A stretch of 64,000 nt of DNA. It comes from Butyrivibrio sp. M55 (GTDB taxonomy: Bacteria > Bacillota > Clostridia > Lachnospirales > Lachnospiraceae). A model generated the notes under the pieces. That model made no database searches and was not told where the DNA came from. It was given only the letters and a program-made list of their open reading frames with translations. Numbering within the stretch: the first letter of the stretch is position 1; every line of letters starts with the position of its first letter. The translations under genes were made by a program, and so were the position numbers. This document shows positions 8,212 to 17,419 of the stretch, piece by piece. The DNA lies in contig NZ_FPCD01000001.1 of NCBI RefSeq assembly GCF_900116865.1, positions 248,001-312,000 on the forward strand, written 5' to 3'.

Positions 8212-8631
8212 TTAAAGTGAAATAACAACCTTTGATTTTACGCTTTCGGGGAGTTCTGACTCATCCATTGAAAGACTGAGAACAAAATCAATATTAAACT
8301 TTTCGCCAAGCTTTTCGAGCTTGTCGATAGTTCCGGAAATATCTTTTCCTTCAAGACAGGATATTTTCAAAAAACTGTCAAAATACATTTGCTGGAGATC
8401 ATGGTCCTGAGAAATAATACCACTGACGAAACCAATGAATTCATCGGAATTTTCTATCATAAACTCCGAGACGACTATCAGACGAATCTTATTGTTAAGT
8501 TCATACATGTGCTTGGTACTCTTATCGAGAAAGGCTACGGAACCGAGAACATTTTTTACCTCGGTGTTCACCTTGTCCAATAAGCATTTGGTCTTTCCTT
8601 TTCCTTTTTTCCCAACAATTAACTGAACCAT
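8212..8631 (-). CDS. Small P-loop NTPase-like protein
   Basis: A 139-residue protein starting MVQLIVGKKGKGKT, an N-terminal Walker A loop (GKKGKGKT). A Ser-rich beta-alpha fold follows, with FIGFVSGIISQDHDLQQMYFD and FVLSLSMDESELP. No clear Walker B acidic pair or membrane segment is seen. The upstream GGGAGG is well placed for the ATG at 8631, although the frame is open to a TTG at 8649. I cannot name it. Its position between a carboxypeptidase and the HlyD-like gene, at the end of the mreBCD-PBP2-rodA operon, suggests a cell-envelope role. Confidence 0.7.
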   Translation of the reverse strand: MVQLIVGKKGKGKTKCLLDKVNTEVKNVLGSVAFLDKSTKHMYELNNKIRLIVVSEFMIENSDEFIGFVSGIISQDHDLQQMYFDSFLKISCLEGKDISGTIDKLEKLGEKFNIDFVLSLSMDESELPESVKSKVVISL

Positions 8632-8703
8632 CGGCATACCCTCCCGCAAGTAAGTATTTTATCGATATATTAATTATAGGATATTAGGTGCTAAAAGACA
8701 ACA

Positions 8704-9678
8704 TCATTTAACGATTTCATTAAGCATATTAGTCATGTCTGAATACAATGTATCACCGTCTGTATCGCGCATAATTACTGCGATGTACGGATTGCCGTCC
8801 CCATCTTTTGCAAGCAGGATAAGGCAATGTCCGGCAGCATTTGTGGTACCCGTTTTGCCACCGATAACGGTAACTCCGCTCGGTGCTGCCACATCTCCTC
8901 TGAGATATCCGTTTGTATTATCTATAGTTCTGGACTGACCTTCGCCGTTTTCATCGGTCCACTTTACATCATATGAATTCATGCTGATAATCTCAGAAAA
9001 TGTATCATATTTCATAGCTGCACTGAATATAAGATACATATCATATGCAGTGACCAGATGATCTTCAACGTTAAGGCCGTTTGGATTCTTAAAATTAGAC
9101 TGTGTCGCGCCAAGTTTCATTGCCTCGGCGTTCATCATATCGGCAAAGCCCTCTATTGAACCTGCAAGATTGGTTGCAATAAGATTCGCGACGTCATTTG
9201 CGGAATAAATAAGCAAAGCATGAAGCGCTTCGTTAAGCGTCATGGAACAGCCTTCTTTAAGTCCGAGTGCCTGGGCTCCGCTCTCATTTGCATATACGGA
9301 TGAATCCGCAACAAGCACCTTATCGAGCTGATCTCCATAATATTTAAGCGCAATATAAGCAGTCATGACTTTCGTCAGACTGGCGGGTTTAAGTCTTTCA
9401 TGTACATTTTTGGCATAAAGTGTTCTTCTTCTGTTAATGTCAAACAAACCGGCACTTACTTTGTCATTGACCTGCATGTCCTGGCTCGTAATATCCTCTA
9501 CATCAGCAACACACTTATCTGCCGCAAAAGGTTCACATCTATTACTTGATGTTGCTTTATCAATAGAATACTTTGCTTCGTATGGAATTGAAGAACATCC
9601 GCTCAGATAAACGGATGAAAGCATCAACATTATAACAAAAAAGGAACAAGGCTTACTTATACATTTCACGCCACTCAA
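8704..9678 (-). CDS. D-alanyl-D-alanine carboxypeptidase, lipoprotein (PBP5/DacA type)
   Basis: A 324-residue low-molecular-weight penicillin-binding protein that trims the terminal D-Ala of peptidoglycan stem peptides. All three active-site motifs are present: SLTK with S100 and K103, SAN at 159-161, and KTG at 275-277. The N-terminal hydrophobic stretch ends in a lipobox (YLSGC, Cys 28), so it should be lipid-anchored, not held by the C-terminal amphipathic helix usual for PBP5. The frame starts at a TTG (9678) overlapping the mgsA end by 26 bases, with an AGAGG site inside mgsA; a GTG three codons later is an alternative. Confidence 0.9.
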   Translation of the reverse strand: MSGVKCISKPCSFFVIMLMLSSVYLSGCSSIPYEAKYSIDKATSSNRCEPFAADKCVADVEDITSQDMQVNDKVSAGLFDINRRRTLYAKNVHERLKPASLTKVMTAYIALKYYGDQLDKVLVADSSVYANESGAQALGLKEGCSMTLNEALHALLIYSANDVANLIATNLAGSIEGFADMMNAEAMKLGATQSNFKNPNGLNVEDHLVTAYDMYLIFSAAMKYDTFSEIISMNSYDVKWTDENGEGQSRTIDNTNGYLRGDVAAPSGVTVIGGKTGTTNAAGHCLILLAKDGDGNPYIAVIMRDTDGDTLYSDMTNMLNEIVK

Positions 9679-10048
9679 GATCTCCTCTATCCAAAGATTT
9701 AATAAGCAGTTCAGCTGAAGCTAGATTAGTTGCAACCGGGATGTTGTGCATATCGCAAAGTGTCATGACATTACTGATGTCAGGCTCATGTGATTTAACA
9801 GTAAGCGGATCTCTCAAAAAAATAACAAGATCAATCTCGTTATGCTCGATAGCCGCTCCAAGTTGCTGCGCACCACCCAAGTGTCCCGCAAGATACTTGT
9901 GGATGCTGAGATTTGTAACTTCTTCTATAAGTCTGCCCGTTGTACCCGTGGCGAAAAGATCATTTTTACTTAATATACCCCTATAAGCTATACAAAAATT
10001 CTGCATAAGCTTCTTTTTTGCATCATGTGCAATAAGCGCAATATTCAT
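9653..10048 (-). CDS. mgsA: Methylglyoxal synthase
   Basis: A 131-residue enzyme that converts dihydroxyacetone phosphate to methylglyoxal and phosphate, bypassing lower glycolysis when phosphate is short. The N-terminal [10 protein letters not shown], the phosphate-binding [17 protein letters not shown] and FLRDPL (catalytic Asp region) all match the family. It is full length. Its location between rodA and a DD-carboxypeptidase inside the elongation operon is notable, because the enzyme has no known direct envelope role. The following gene begins within its 3' end, so the two are translationally coupled. Confidence 0.93.
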   Translation of the reverse strand: MNIALIAHDAKKKLMQNFCIAYRGILSKNDLFATGTTGRLIEEVTNLSIHKYLAGHLGGAQQLGAAIEHNEIDLVIFLRDPLTVKSHEPDISNVMTLCDMHNIPVATNLASAELLIKSLDRGDLEWREMYK

Positions 10049-10066
10049 TTCTATCTATAACCCTCC

Positions 10067-11194
10067 CTAGATATACTTGTTGCTTTGCAATCTGACATTC
10101 AGGACAACCCCCATGCCTGCATACATACTTAAAATTGCAGATGTTCCTGCACTGATAAATGGAAGCGGAAGTCCCGTATTTGGGAAAAGACCTGTAACAA
10201 CGGATATATTGATGAATCCCTGAAATCCGATCCAGGCTCCGATTCCTGCCGCAAGAAGCTGTCCCGCTTTGTCTTTTGCCCTAAAAGAGATCATTAAGCA
10301 TCTGACCGCAATTATTAAGATAAGAAAAATAACCGCGCATCCCCCAATGAAACCAAATTCTTCTCCTATTACCGCAAAAACAAAGTCTGACTGAGGCTCT
10401 GAAATAAATCCGGCGTTAAGTACGGTAACATCATCTGTGTTATATCCTTTTCCACGGATTCCACCCGAACCTATTGCCATAAGCGAATGTAATGTCTGAT
10501 AAGCTTTGTTAGTTGTAAAATCTTCGGGATGTAACCATGCAAGTATTCGTTCACCTTGATATACTTTTAGAACCTTACCAAAAACAATGCCCCAGCCGTT
10601 TACAGCATCTCCGATAACGAATAGTACAAGCGGAACTGACACAGCAAGCGCAATTGCAACAAGTCTCCAGTCCATTCCGGCAACAAACAACATGCATGCA
10701 AAAGTAACGAATATCATGATACATGTTGAAAGATCGGGCTGCGCTATAATAAGCAAAATAGGAACAGCCAGCAAAGCAAAACAAACAAAGATAAAGCGTA
10801 TATCTTTGATTTTATCTTTATATTTCATAATAAACTGCGCAAAAAATAAAATCAATAAAATTTTGGCCGCTTCACAAGGCTGAAAACTAACACCAAGTTT
10901 CAACCACCTTCTTGCACCGTTAATCGTTCTTCCCATAGGGGTAAAAATAAGTGCTAAAAGGACAAGATTTGCAATATAAAAGAGCCAATTAAATTTCAGC
11001 AAAAATGTATAATCCACAAGTGACAAAAATATCATTAACAAAAAACTGAATATCGAGCCGCCAATCACCATTTTTTTTAATTCGGGAAAAGAGGAAGTGA
11101 CGGCAAGAATACCAAAGATATTTGTTATTAAAATCATTGCCACAAGGAAAAAATCATATTCAGTTATCTTATATTTTTTCAGCATTTCACGCAT
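10067..11194 (-). CDS. rodA: RodA/FtsW-family peptidoglycan glycosyltransferase
   Basis: A 375-residue polytopic SEDS glycosyltransferase that polymerises lipid II during cell elongation. About ten hydrophobic segments are visible. Conserved features include AARRWLKLG-like NGARRWLKLG, QPDLSTC (the Asp of the SEDS active site region), YQTLHSLMAIGSGG, ISEPQSDFVFAVIGEE and TGLFPNTGLPLPFISAG. It directly follows its expected transpeptidase partner (PBP2) by 16 bases, with a clear TTGGAG site. RodA is favoured over FtsW by the mreBCD-PBP2 context. Confidence 0.94.
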   Translation of the reverse strand: MREMLKKYKITEYDFFLVAMILITNIFGILAVTSSFPELKKMVIGGSIFSFLLMIFLSLVDYTFLLKFNWLFYIANLVLLALIFTPMGRTINGARRWLKLGVSFQPCEAAKILLILFFAQFIMKYKDKIKDIRFIFVCFALLAVPILLIIAQPDLSTCIMIFVTFACMLFVAGMDWRLVAIALAVSVPLVLFVIGDAVNGWGIVFGKVLKVYQGERILAWLHPEDFTTNKAYQTLHSLMAIGSGGIRGKGYNTDDVTVLNAGFISEPQSDFVFAVIGEEFGFIGGCAVIFLILIIAVRCLMISFRAKDKAGQLLAAGIGAWIGFQGFINISVVTGLFPNTGLPLPFISAGTSAILSMYAGMGVVLNVRLQSNKYI

Positions 11195-11210
11195 TTAATT
11201 TCTCCAAACT

Positions 11211-14200
11211 TTAGTCCTCGCGTCCGCCTCCGATAAGAGCTTCTCCTCCACCCAGAATTTCATCAAGTGTCTTATATTCAAAATAGTATTCAAGAACCTT
11301 TTCAGTTATCTGAGCCGCATAACTTGATGTATATCCGTTTGCAACTCTGGTAGCAACCGCAATTTTAGGCTGCTCGTTCTTATCACTGTACGGCGCATAA
11401 CAGACAAAGAGTGAATGGTTGGGATTCCATCCTTCTTCCGCCGTTCCGGTCTTACCCGCAACAGGGCATCCTTTATTTGAAAGCTCGTTGTAATAAGGCT
11501 TATCCATTACTACTTCTCTCATTCCATGATGAATGAAATCCCAGTAAGCCTGCGGCATATTTATCTGATTTCTGACCTTAGCACTGTTATCTTTCATTTT
11601 GCCGTAAGAATCAAGTGCAATCTTATCTACCAATGTAAGATCAAAACATTTTCCACGGTTTGCAACAGTTGTAATATATCTTGCAAGACCAACAGTTGAA
11701 TAGTTATTTGTATCCTGTCCGATAGCACCACGGACAGCATCATTTTTTGCAACTTTTGGTTCCGCTTCGGCAATCTCTATTCCGGATTTATCTGTAAGTC
11801 CGTATTCTCCCGCATATTTAGCAAGCTTAGCACAACCAAGATCACTATCATATTTATTGCCACTTGTTCCCAATCGATAACCGACTTCATAGAAAAAGCA
11901 GTTACATGAATTTCTGATACCACCGACAACATTAAGTGAACCGTGTCCGCCGGCTTTCCAACATTTTGCGGGATGCTGAGGATCCGATTTACTGAAAATT
12001 CCGCTACAGCCAATGGTTGAAGTTGTAGTTATTGCATTTTCCATAAGTCCCGCGGTAGCTGTTACCATCTTAAATGTAGATCCGGGCGCTGTCATTTCAA
12101 GAGTGGCATGATTGTACATAGGTTTTGCATTTGATTTATCCGTCAAAAGACTGGTCAGATAATCAGGATCACCTTCACTCAGACGATTGTTGTCATAACC
12201 GGGGTACGATACAAGTGCCAGAATATCACCGGTCTGTACGTCGGTAATTACCATGGAACCGGTACAAGGATACAAGCCAAGCTGTGCAGGTGTAATATCA
12301 AGCTTTTCCAACCTGTTACGCAAAAATACGTAAGGTGAAATTCCACCATTTTTCCAGACTGTAAGTTCATCGGGATCAATATTTTCTGCTTTTATGATTC
12401 CCTGCTCCAAGAGAACATTGCATACCTGCCTCGGAGATATTGTATCGGAATAAAGCATGTGCTTATAAAGGTATGTATCAAACACATGATCGTTATTAAG
12501 GCCGTATTGCTTTGTAGCACCCTTACCTTCTTTTCCCGCTACAATATAATTGACAATCTCGCCGTAAGTCTCATCCGAATCAGCATAGAGATTTTCAATA
12601 TCAAGCTTAGATGCATCAACCCATTCGTTTATTATCGCTCTGTCAATATACTGGGAAAGAGAAATAGTTCCGGCTTTCCATTCCTTATTGATTTTAACGA
12701 AATCTTCATCATCCTTATCAGCTGAAATTATCGGAAAATTCTTATCCCTTAAGATATCCAGAATATGATCCATATATTCCTGATACTCTTCAGGAAGCTG
12801 ATTTTTAGGAGTTTTCTTATTCAAAAGTTCATCCTTGATCGCAGCGATTGTTTCCTTTTTCTTAGGAACAAATGCTGCATACAAAGCTTTTTCGTTTTCC
12901 TGTGCATCCGCATTCTTAAATTTAGAAATATCTATAATATCATTCACAAAAAGATTTATATATGCGTCATATATGGGAAGCCACATCTGGTTCGCACTGG
13001 GCTTCTCGTCAAAAACAGGACCGCGTTTTGAATCTTTAAGTTTATCCAGAAGAATGGTCGCAAGATTTTTCTCAAGAATCTTATAACATCCCTTGGTAAG
13101 TTCTTTATCAATAGTAAGATACACATCATGACCGGCAACAGGCGCCACACTGTCACTGATTTCAAGAATATGTCCTGTTTTGTCAACGTGAATTGTATCT
13201 TTTCCTTTTGTTCCCTGAAGTTCACTTTCAAGCGACTTTTCAATGCCGGATTTTCCGACTATATCATTCAAGTCATATTTTTGTTCTTCATCATCATCGG
13301 AACCGGCTTTTGCAAATAAGCCTTTTTTATTATCTTCCGTTTCTTCGCCTGCTTCTTTATTAAATTCATCAAGCTCAGAAACTGATATTTTTCCCGTATA
13401 ACCAAGAATGGGTGAAAAACAGAAGAAATCATCATCATACATTCTCACATAGCTGCTTGTAATATCAACGCCATCAAGTTGATCCTTGCACTCCAAAATT
13501 GCCGCAGCAGTTTCTTCCGAAACTCTCGAAGAAATAGTGGTCGCAAGATAATTCTGATATCCCTGTTTAGCCATCTTGTATCTGATAACCAGTATCTTAA
13601 ATCCCATTTCTGGCGAATAACCCTTCATGGCTTCAAATGTTTCTCGGGTTTGATTTTGAGGGTCAGAATAATCCCCGATACTGAAGCTATAACAAAGATC
13701 TTCAACAACCTGTTTGGCTGTCTTTACTTTTTCTTCAGGTTTTAGATCCTTTACAGAAGTTCTTCCGTAAGCATCCCTTAGGAACTTAAGAATATCCGAT
13801 TCAGTTTCCGGCTTAAAAATATATTTTCCCGAAACATCCCTCATGATATCAAAATCAAAATCTATTTCATCATTGTTAGCTTCGATAATCTCAATGGTTT
13901 TCTCGAGCGTTTCATTAATCTTACGATTCTTTTCCTTCAGCTTCAGATTGGGATATACATCTTCTATCGTTACGGAATCCGCACGCTCATCATGAGCAAG
14001 AAGATTCTTGTTTCTGTCATAGATGCATCCGCGAGGTGCAGGGATATACTTATCCTTGATTGTTTCGTTTATAGCTGTTTCTTTGTAATAATCTCCCATT
14101 ATTATCTGTAAATAAAACAAACGGGCAAGCAAAACACATGCAAATGCAACAATTACACCTGCAAGCATTACGGATCTTGAAGTTATGAACTTTATGAATT

Positions 14201-14222
14201 TCTCTTTAATCTCGTCAAACAA
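11211..14222 (-). CDS. mrdA: Penicillin-binding protein 2 (class B transpeptidase), enlarged
   Basis: A monofunctional transpeptidase that cross-links elongation-phase peptidoglycan with RodA. Numbering from the TTG at 14222, it has about 1003 residues: membrane anchor (18-38), a dimerisation domain starting at PAPRGCIYDRN, and a transpeptidase domain with S715-TFK718, SCN at 772-774 and KTG at 924-926. Family members are usually 600-750 residues. The surplus is mainly a charged insertion of about 260 residues (about 388-646) just before the transpeptidase core. The longer ATG start (14264) lacks a ribosome site and overlaps mreD by 50 bases. The TTG has AAAGGAG upstream and overlaps the mreD stop. 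Confidence 0.9.
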   Translation of the reverse strand: MFDEIKEKFIKFITSRSVMLAGVIVAFACVLLARLFYLQIIMGDYYKETAINETIKDKYIPAPRGCIYDRNKNLLAHDERADSVTIEDVYPNLKLKEKNRKINETLEKTIEIIEANNDEIDFDFDIMRDVSGKYIFKPETESDILKFLRDAYGRTSVKDLKPEEKVKTAKQVVEDLCYSFSIGDYSDPQNQTRETFEAMKGYSPEMGFKILVIRYKMAKQGYQNYLATTISSRVSEETAAAILECKDQLDGVDITSSYVRMYDDDFFCFSPILGYTGKISVSELDEFNKEAGEETEDNKKGLFAKAGSDDDEEQKYDLNDIVGKSGIEKSLESELQGTKGKDTIHVDKTGHILEISDSVAPVAGHDVYLTIDKELTKGCYKILEKNLATILLDKLKDSKRGPVFDEKPSANQMWLPIYDAYINLFVNDIIDISKFKNADAQENEKALYAAFVPKKKETIAAIKDELLNKKTPKNQLPEEYQEYMDHILDILRDKNFPIISADKDDEDFVKINKEWKAGTISLSQYIDRAIINEWVDASKLDIENLYADSDETYGEIVNYIVAGKEGKGATKQYGLNNDHVFDTYLYKHMLYSDTISPRQVCNVLLEQGIIKAENIDPDELTVWKNGGISPYVFLRNRLEKLDITPAQLGLYPCTGSMVITDVQTGDILALVSYPGYDNNRLSEGDPDYLTSLLTDKSNAKPMYNHATLEMTAPGSTFKMVTATAGLMENAITTTSTIGCSGIFSKSDPQHPAKCWKAGGHGSLNVVGGIRNSCNCFFYEVGYRLGTSGNKYDSDLGCAKLAKYAGEYGLTDKSGIEIAEAEPKVAKNDAVRGAIGQDTNNYSTVGLARYITTVANRGKCFDLTLVDKIALDSYGKMKDNSAKVRNQINMPQAYWDFIHHGMREVVMDKPYYNELSNKGCPVAGKTGTAEEGWNPNHSLFVCYAPYSDKNEQPKIAVATRVANGYTSSYAAQITEKVLEYYFEYKTLDEILGGGEALIGGGRED

Positions 14223-14739
14223 ATTTTTTCTCGCTCCTTTGTTCCTTCTCAAGGATCCATTCATGTATCTTCAAGATAACCGGATAATAGAAAATTGCAA
14301 CAAGCGCCGTATAGACAACTCCCGGTATTATCGTGTTCATCATATAATAACCGATGTCAAATTGCTTTCTGAACAAGAGCAGCAAAACATAACAAACAAA
14401 ATTATAGATAAAATCAGAAACAGATATTATCGTGATGGGAATTGCAATATTCTGAGAATAAAAGACCTCGTTCAGTTTTCCCACAAGGAATCCGAGATAC
14501 ATATAGATAAGTGCATAAAACCCGAGGTGACCGAAAAATATATCAATCAATAAACCACCAAAAAAACCGGTCATAAGTCCCGGTTTTTCTCCTCGCAAAA
14601 AAGCAACAGAGGTCACAAAAACAAGCATAAGATCCGGAGTGACACCTCCGAAATCCAATACTCTGTTAAAAACTGAAATCTGCACTGCAAACGTCAATAT
14701 CGCCAATAAAAAATTTACTAATAATCTTCTTATACTCAT
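14215..14739 (-). CDS. mreD: Rod shape-determining protein MreD
   Basis: A 174-residue membrane protein of the elongasome with five to six hydrophobic segments, including VTPDLMLVFVTSVAFLRG and TGFFGGLLIDIFFG typical of MreD. It links MreC to PBP2/RodA. It follows mreC by six bases and its stop codon lies inside the ribosome-site/start region of PBP2, so the two are probably translationally coupled. Confidence 0.9.
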   Translation of the reverse strand: MSIRRLLVNFLLAILTFAVQISVFNRVLDFGGVTPDLMLVFVTSVAFLRGEKPGLMTGFFGGLLIDIFFGHLGFYALIYMYLGFLVGKLNEVFYSQNIAIPITIISVSDFIYNFVCYVLLLLFRKQFDIGYYMMNTIIPGVVYTALVAIFYYPVILKIHEWILEKEQRSEKKFV

Positions 14740-14745
14740 CTGTTT

Positions 14746-15627
14746 TTATTTTTGTTTAAATGGTTTAGGATTCTTGACAACAAGCACTATATCCAAATGC
14801 TCAAAATCAACAGCGGGCGTAATTGTTCCTTTTTTGGTATTATCTGGCTCATTCTCTATACCCGAAATATTACCGATCAAAACACCCGGAATATATTTTT
14901 CACTGATGCTTGATGTAACTACAGAATCTCCAAGCGCAATTTTATCGTCTTTAAATCTTGAAAAAGTAATATTTCCACTGTAGTCGTACTCTTTAAGGTT
15001 ACCTGAAACATTAAGATTTTTCTTAAGGCTCAATACTGTTCCGGTTACATTATTGTCATCCTGAATGATCGTACGAACCTGAGCCCAGTCGGGACCCAAT
15101 TTGATAATACGTCCGACAAGTCCACCGTCGGCAAGAATATTCATATCAACTTCAAGTCCGTCATCTTCTCCCTTGTTGATAATAAAGGAGTCATACCATT
15201 TACATTTACCGGGCTCTTTAGCTACAACCTTAGCAGCAACCGTATCAAAATTATACTGATCATCGAGTTCTTTAAGCTCACGAAACTCAATAAGCTCGTA
15301 TTTATCCTGCTGCAACTTGCTGTTTTCAATTGTAAGCTCATCTACTTTTGCTTTAAGTCTCTCGTTCTCGTCAAGAAGTCTTGAGATCTCAGACAATCTG
15401 TCGGCTGTATTTTTGATCTTGGTTCCGACAGTCGTGATGCCTCTTTGAAGCGGCATCATAAAGACACTTGCAAAAGCATTTATCGGTCCTTCAAGCGGAC
15501 CTGCATTGATCTTGTCTGCGTTAAACGTTATCAGCATAAGAACAATACATAATGCAGTTAAAATAGAGAGAAGATATTTACTGGGAACAGTAAACTCTTC
15601 TCCGTTTCTCCTAATAACAGGGCTCAT
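14746..15627 (-). CDS. mreC: Rod shape-determining protein MreC
   Basis: A 293-residue bitopic protein: one membrane helix (about 18-36), a coiled coil (about 62-108) rich in Leu/Glu/Lys, and two extracellular beta domains. The motifs AKVVAKEPGKCKWYDSFIIN (in the first), GLVGRII, QVRTIIQDDNNV and GDSVVTSS are characteristic. It scaffolds PBP2 outside the membrane. Its ATG overlaps the mreB stop by one base (TAATG), showing tight coupling. Confidence 0.93.
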   Translation of the reverse strand: MSPVIRRNGEEFTVPSKYLLSILTALCIVLMLITFNADKINAGPLEGPINAFASVFMMPLQRGITTVGTKIKNTADRLSEISRLLDENERLKAKVDELTIENSKLQQDKYELIEFRELKELDDQYNFDTVAAKVVAKEPGKCKWYDSFIINKGEDDGLEVDMNILADGGLVGRIIKLGPDWAQVRTIIQDDNNVTGTVLSLKKNLNVSGNLKEYDYSGNITFSRFKDDKIALGDSVVTSSISEKYIPGVLIGNISGIENEPDNTKKGTITPAVDFEHLDIVLVVKNPKPFKQK

Positions 15628-16631
15628 TATTTATCCTCTTCGATTCCATAAGCAAGAACCTTGTACTGGTCATCTTTGATAATCTTAGAAAGACCAAGGG
15701 CAACAGAACCAATCGGGTTCTCGGCAAGATTAACATTAAGGCCTACACCGTTCGAAAGTCTCTGTGCGAGATGGCAGATCTGAGATGCACCACCTGTAAG
15801 ATAAAGTCCGTGCTTGAAGATATCTGCAGCAAGCTCCGGAGGAGTTCTCTCAAGTGTAGCTTTAATATTATCAAGGATTGCATCAAAGCTTTCGATAAGA
15901 GCCTGATTGAGAAGATCTGTAGGGATCATTCTCTCTACTGGAAGACCTGTTACGATATCTCTTCCGTAAACAACGGCATCCTTACCCTCTTTTTCAAGGT
16001 CCTTAAGTGACATTTTTACAGTTTCAGATGTTTTTTCACCGATAAGAAGACCGAATTCCTTACGGATAACGGTTCTGATAGCCTCGTCAAATTTCTTTCC
16101 GCCGACTTTGATAAGCTTGCTGACAACGATTCCTCTGAGTGAAAGAATTGAAATCTCAGTTGTATCATATCCAACGTCAACAACAAGAACACCCTGTGAA
16201 TTCATAACGTCAACATTCATTCCGAGTCCGTCAGCCAGAGGCTTCTTAACCATCATGATCTTCTTGGCTTTAATTCCGGCATCATTTATAAGATCGTGGA
16301 AAGCACGTCTTTCTACTTCCGTAACATCCTTAGGAACTGCAATATAAACTTCGCAAGGCTTAACTGAGCCCTTCATCTGATCTGTCAAAAACAGCTTTAC
16401 AAGAGCTTCCATATGCTCGATATCAGCGATAACACCACTGCTGAGAGGATATGTTATCTGAATCTTATCGGGAGCTTTCTCGTACATTTCGTATGCAGAA
16501 TTACCATACGCAAAAACTCTTGTCTTATTTTCGATGGCAATCATGTTCTTTTCAACGAAAAGTCCATCCTCATCTCTGTTATAAATCTTAATGTTGCTGG
16601 TTCCAAGATCGATTCCAAATATGTTACTCAA
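15627..16631 (-). CDS. mreB: Rod shape-determining protein MreB (actin homologue)
   Basis: An actin-fold ATPase that directs lateral wall synthesis. From the TTG at 16631 it has 334 residues (LSNIFGIDLGTSN), the normal MreB length. The nucleotide motifs are FGIDLGTSNIK (phosphate 1), VDVGYDTTEISI (phosphate 2) and GLYLTGGAS (adenosine). The family's conserved Glu loop is diverged at KKIMMVKKPLADGLG, where MreB usually has EEPMAAAIG, so this may be a diverged MreB/Mbl paralogue. A perfect AAGGAGG stands five bases before the TTG. The upstream ATG (16670) would overlap radC by 29 bases and has no ribosome site. Confidence 0.9.
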   Translation of the reverse strand: MSNIFGIDLGTSNIKIYNRDEDGLFVEKNMIAIENKTRVFAYGNSAYEMYEKAPDKIQITYPLSSGVIADIEHMEALVKLFLTDQMKGSVKPCEVYIAVPKDVTEVERRAFHDLINDAGIKAKKIMMVKKPLADGLGMNVDVMNSQGVLVVDVGYDTTEISILSLRGIVVSKLIKVGGKKFDEAIRTVIRKEFGLLIGEKTSETVKMSLKDLEKEGKDAVVYGRDIVTGLPVERMIPTDLLNQALIESFDAILDNIKATLERTPPELAADIFKHGLYLTGGASQICHLAQRLSNGVGLNVNLAENPIGSVALGLSKIIKDDQYKVLAYGIEEDK

Positions 16632-16641
16632 AACGTCCTCC

Positions 16642-17355
16642 TTATTGCCATAACAGCCCTTTTTCTTCAAAGCTGTAATATGAGCGATCTCCTATAATAA
16701 TATGATCCCTTAAAATGATATCAAGCATTGCCCCTGATTCCCTGATCTTATTGGTAATAAGAACATCCGACTTACTGGGAGACGGATCTCCGCCGGGATG
16801 ATTGTGCACCAATATCAGATTTGAAGCTCCCGTTCTAAGAGCGTGAATAAAAACATCTCTCGGTGATAATGAGGCTGAATTGACAGTCCCCATGGACAAA
16901 AGAACTTCCTGGACAAGCTTTAATCTGTTGTTAAGACAAAGCAAAAAGACCCTTTCGGATTCTTCATGCCTTAGCTTTTCCATAAAATAATTTGCAACCA
17001 TAGACGGATCGTTGCACAAAAGTCCAATATCCGCTTTCTGGCAAGACATTCTCTTTGCGAGCTCAGCGATACACTTAAGTTTGACCGCTTTAACTTCACC
17101 TATGCCATGAACTTTCATAAGTTCTTCAACAGAAACACAGAAAAGACTGTTAAGTCCTTTCTCTTTTCCTCTACCCATTGCCATAACTTTCTTTGCTATA
17201 TCAACCGGAGATGCACTGCTGCTTCCTGTTCGAATTATAATCGCAAGAAGTTCGGCATCGGTCAGACTTTCCGGACCTGACTTTAAAAAGCGCTCATAGG
17301 GAAGCTGGTCCTCATATGTTCTGTGCTCTTTAAAAGAGATATCTGATTGCTTCAT
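16642..17355 (-). CDS. radC: RadC family protein (JAB/MPN domain)
   Basis: A 237-residue protein with an N-terminal helix-hairpin-helix part (EELMKVHGIGEVKAVKLKC) and a C-terminal JAB1/MPN metal domain. The signature is HNHPGGDPSPSKSD with E, H, H and D as zinc ligands. Despite its name, a direct DNA-repair role is not established for the family. It sits just upstream of mreB as in many Firmicutes (radC-mreBCD order). AGGAGG is six bases before the ATG. Confidence 0.93.
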   Translation of the reverse strand: MKQSDISFKEHRTYEDQLPYERFLKSGPESLTDAELLAIIIRTGSSSASPVDIAKKVMAMGRGKEKGLNSLFCVSVEELMKVHGIGEVKAVKLKCIAELAKRMSCQKADIGLLCNDPSMVANYFMEKLRHEESERVFLLCLNNRLKLVQEVLLSMGTVNSASLSPRDVFIHALRTGASNLILVHNHPGGDPSPSKSDVLITNKIRESGAMLDIILRDHIIIGDRSYYSFEEKGLLWQ

Positions 17356-17419
17356 GTGATTCCTCCTGATATAAGCTTTCCGGGCGATCAGAATGAATCA
17401 AAATCATACAGCTATTAGT

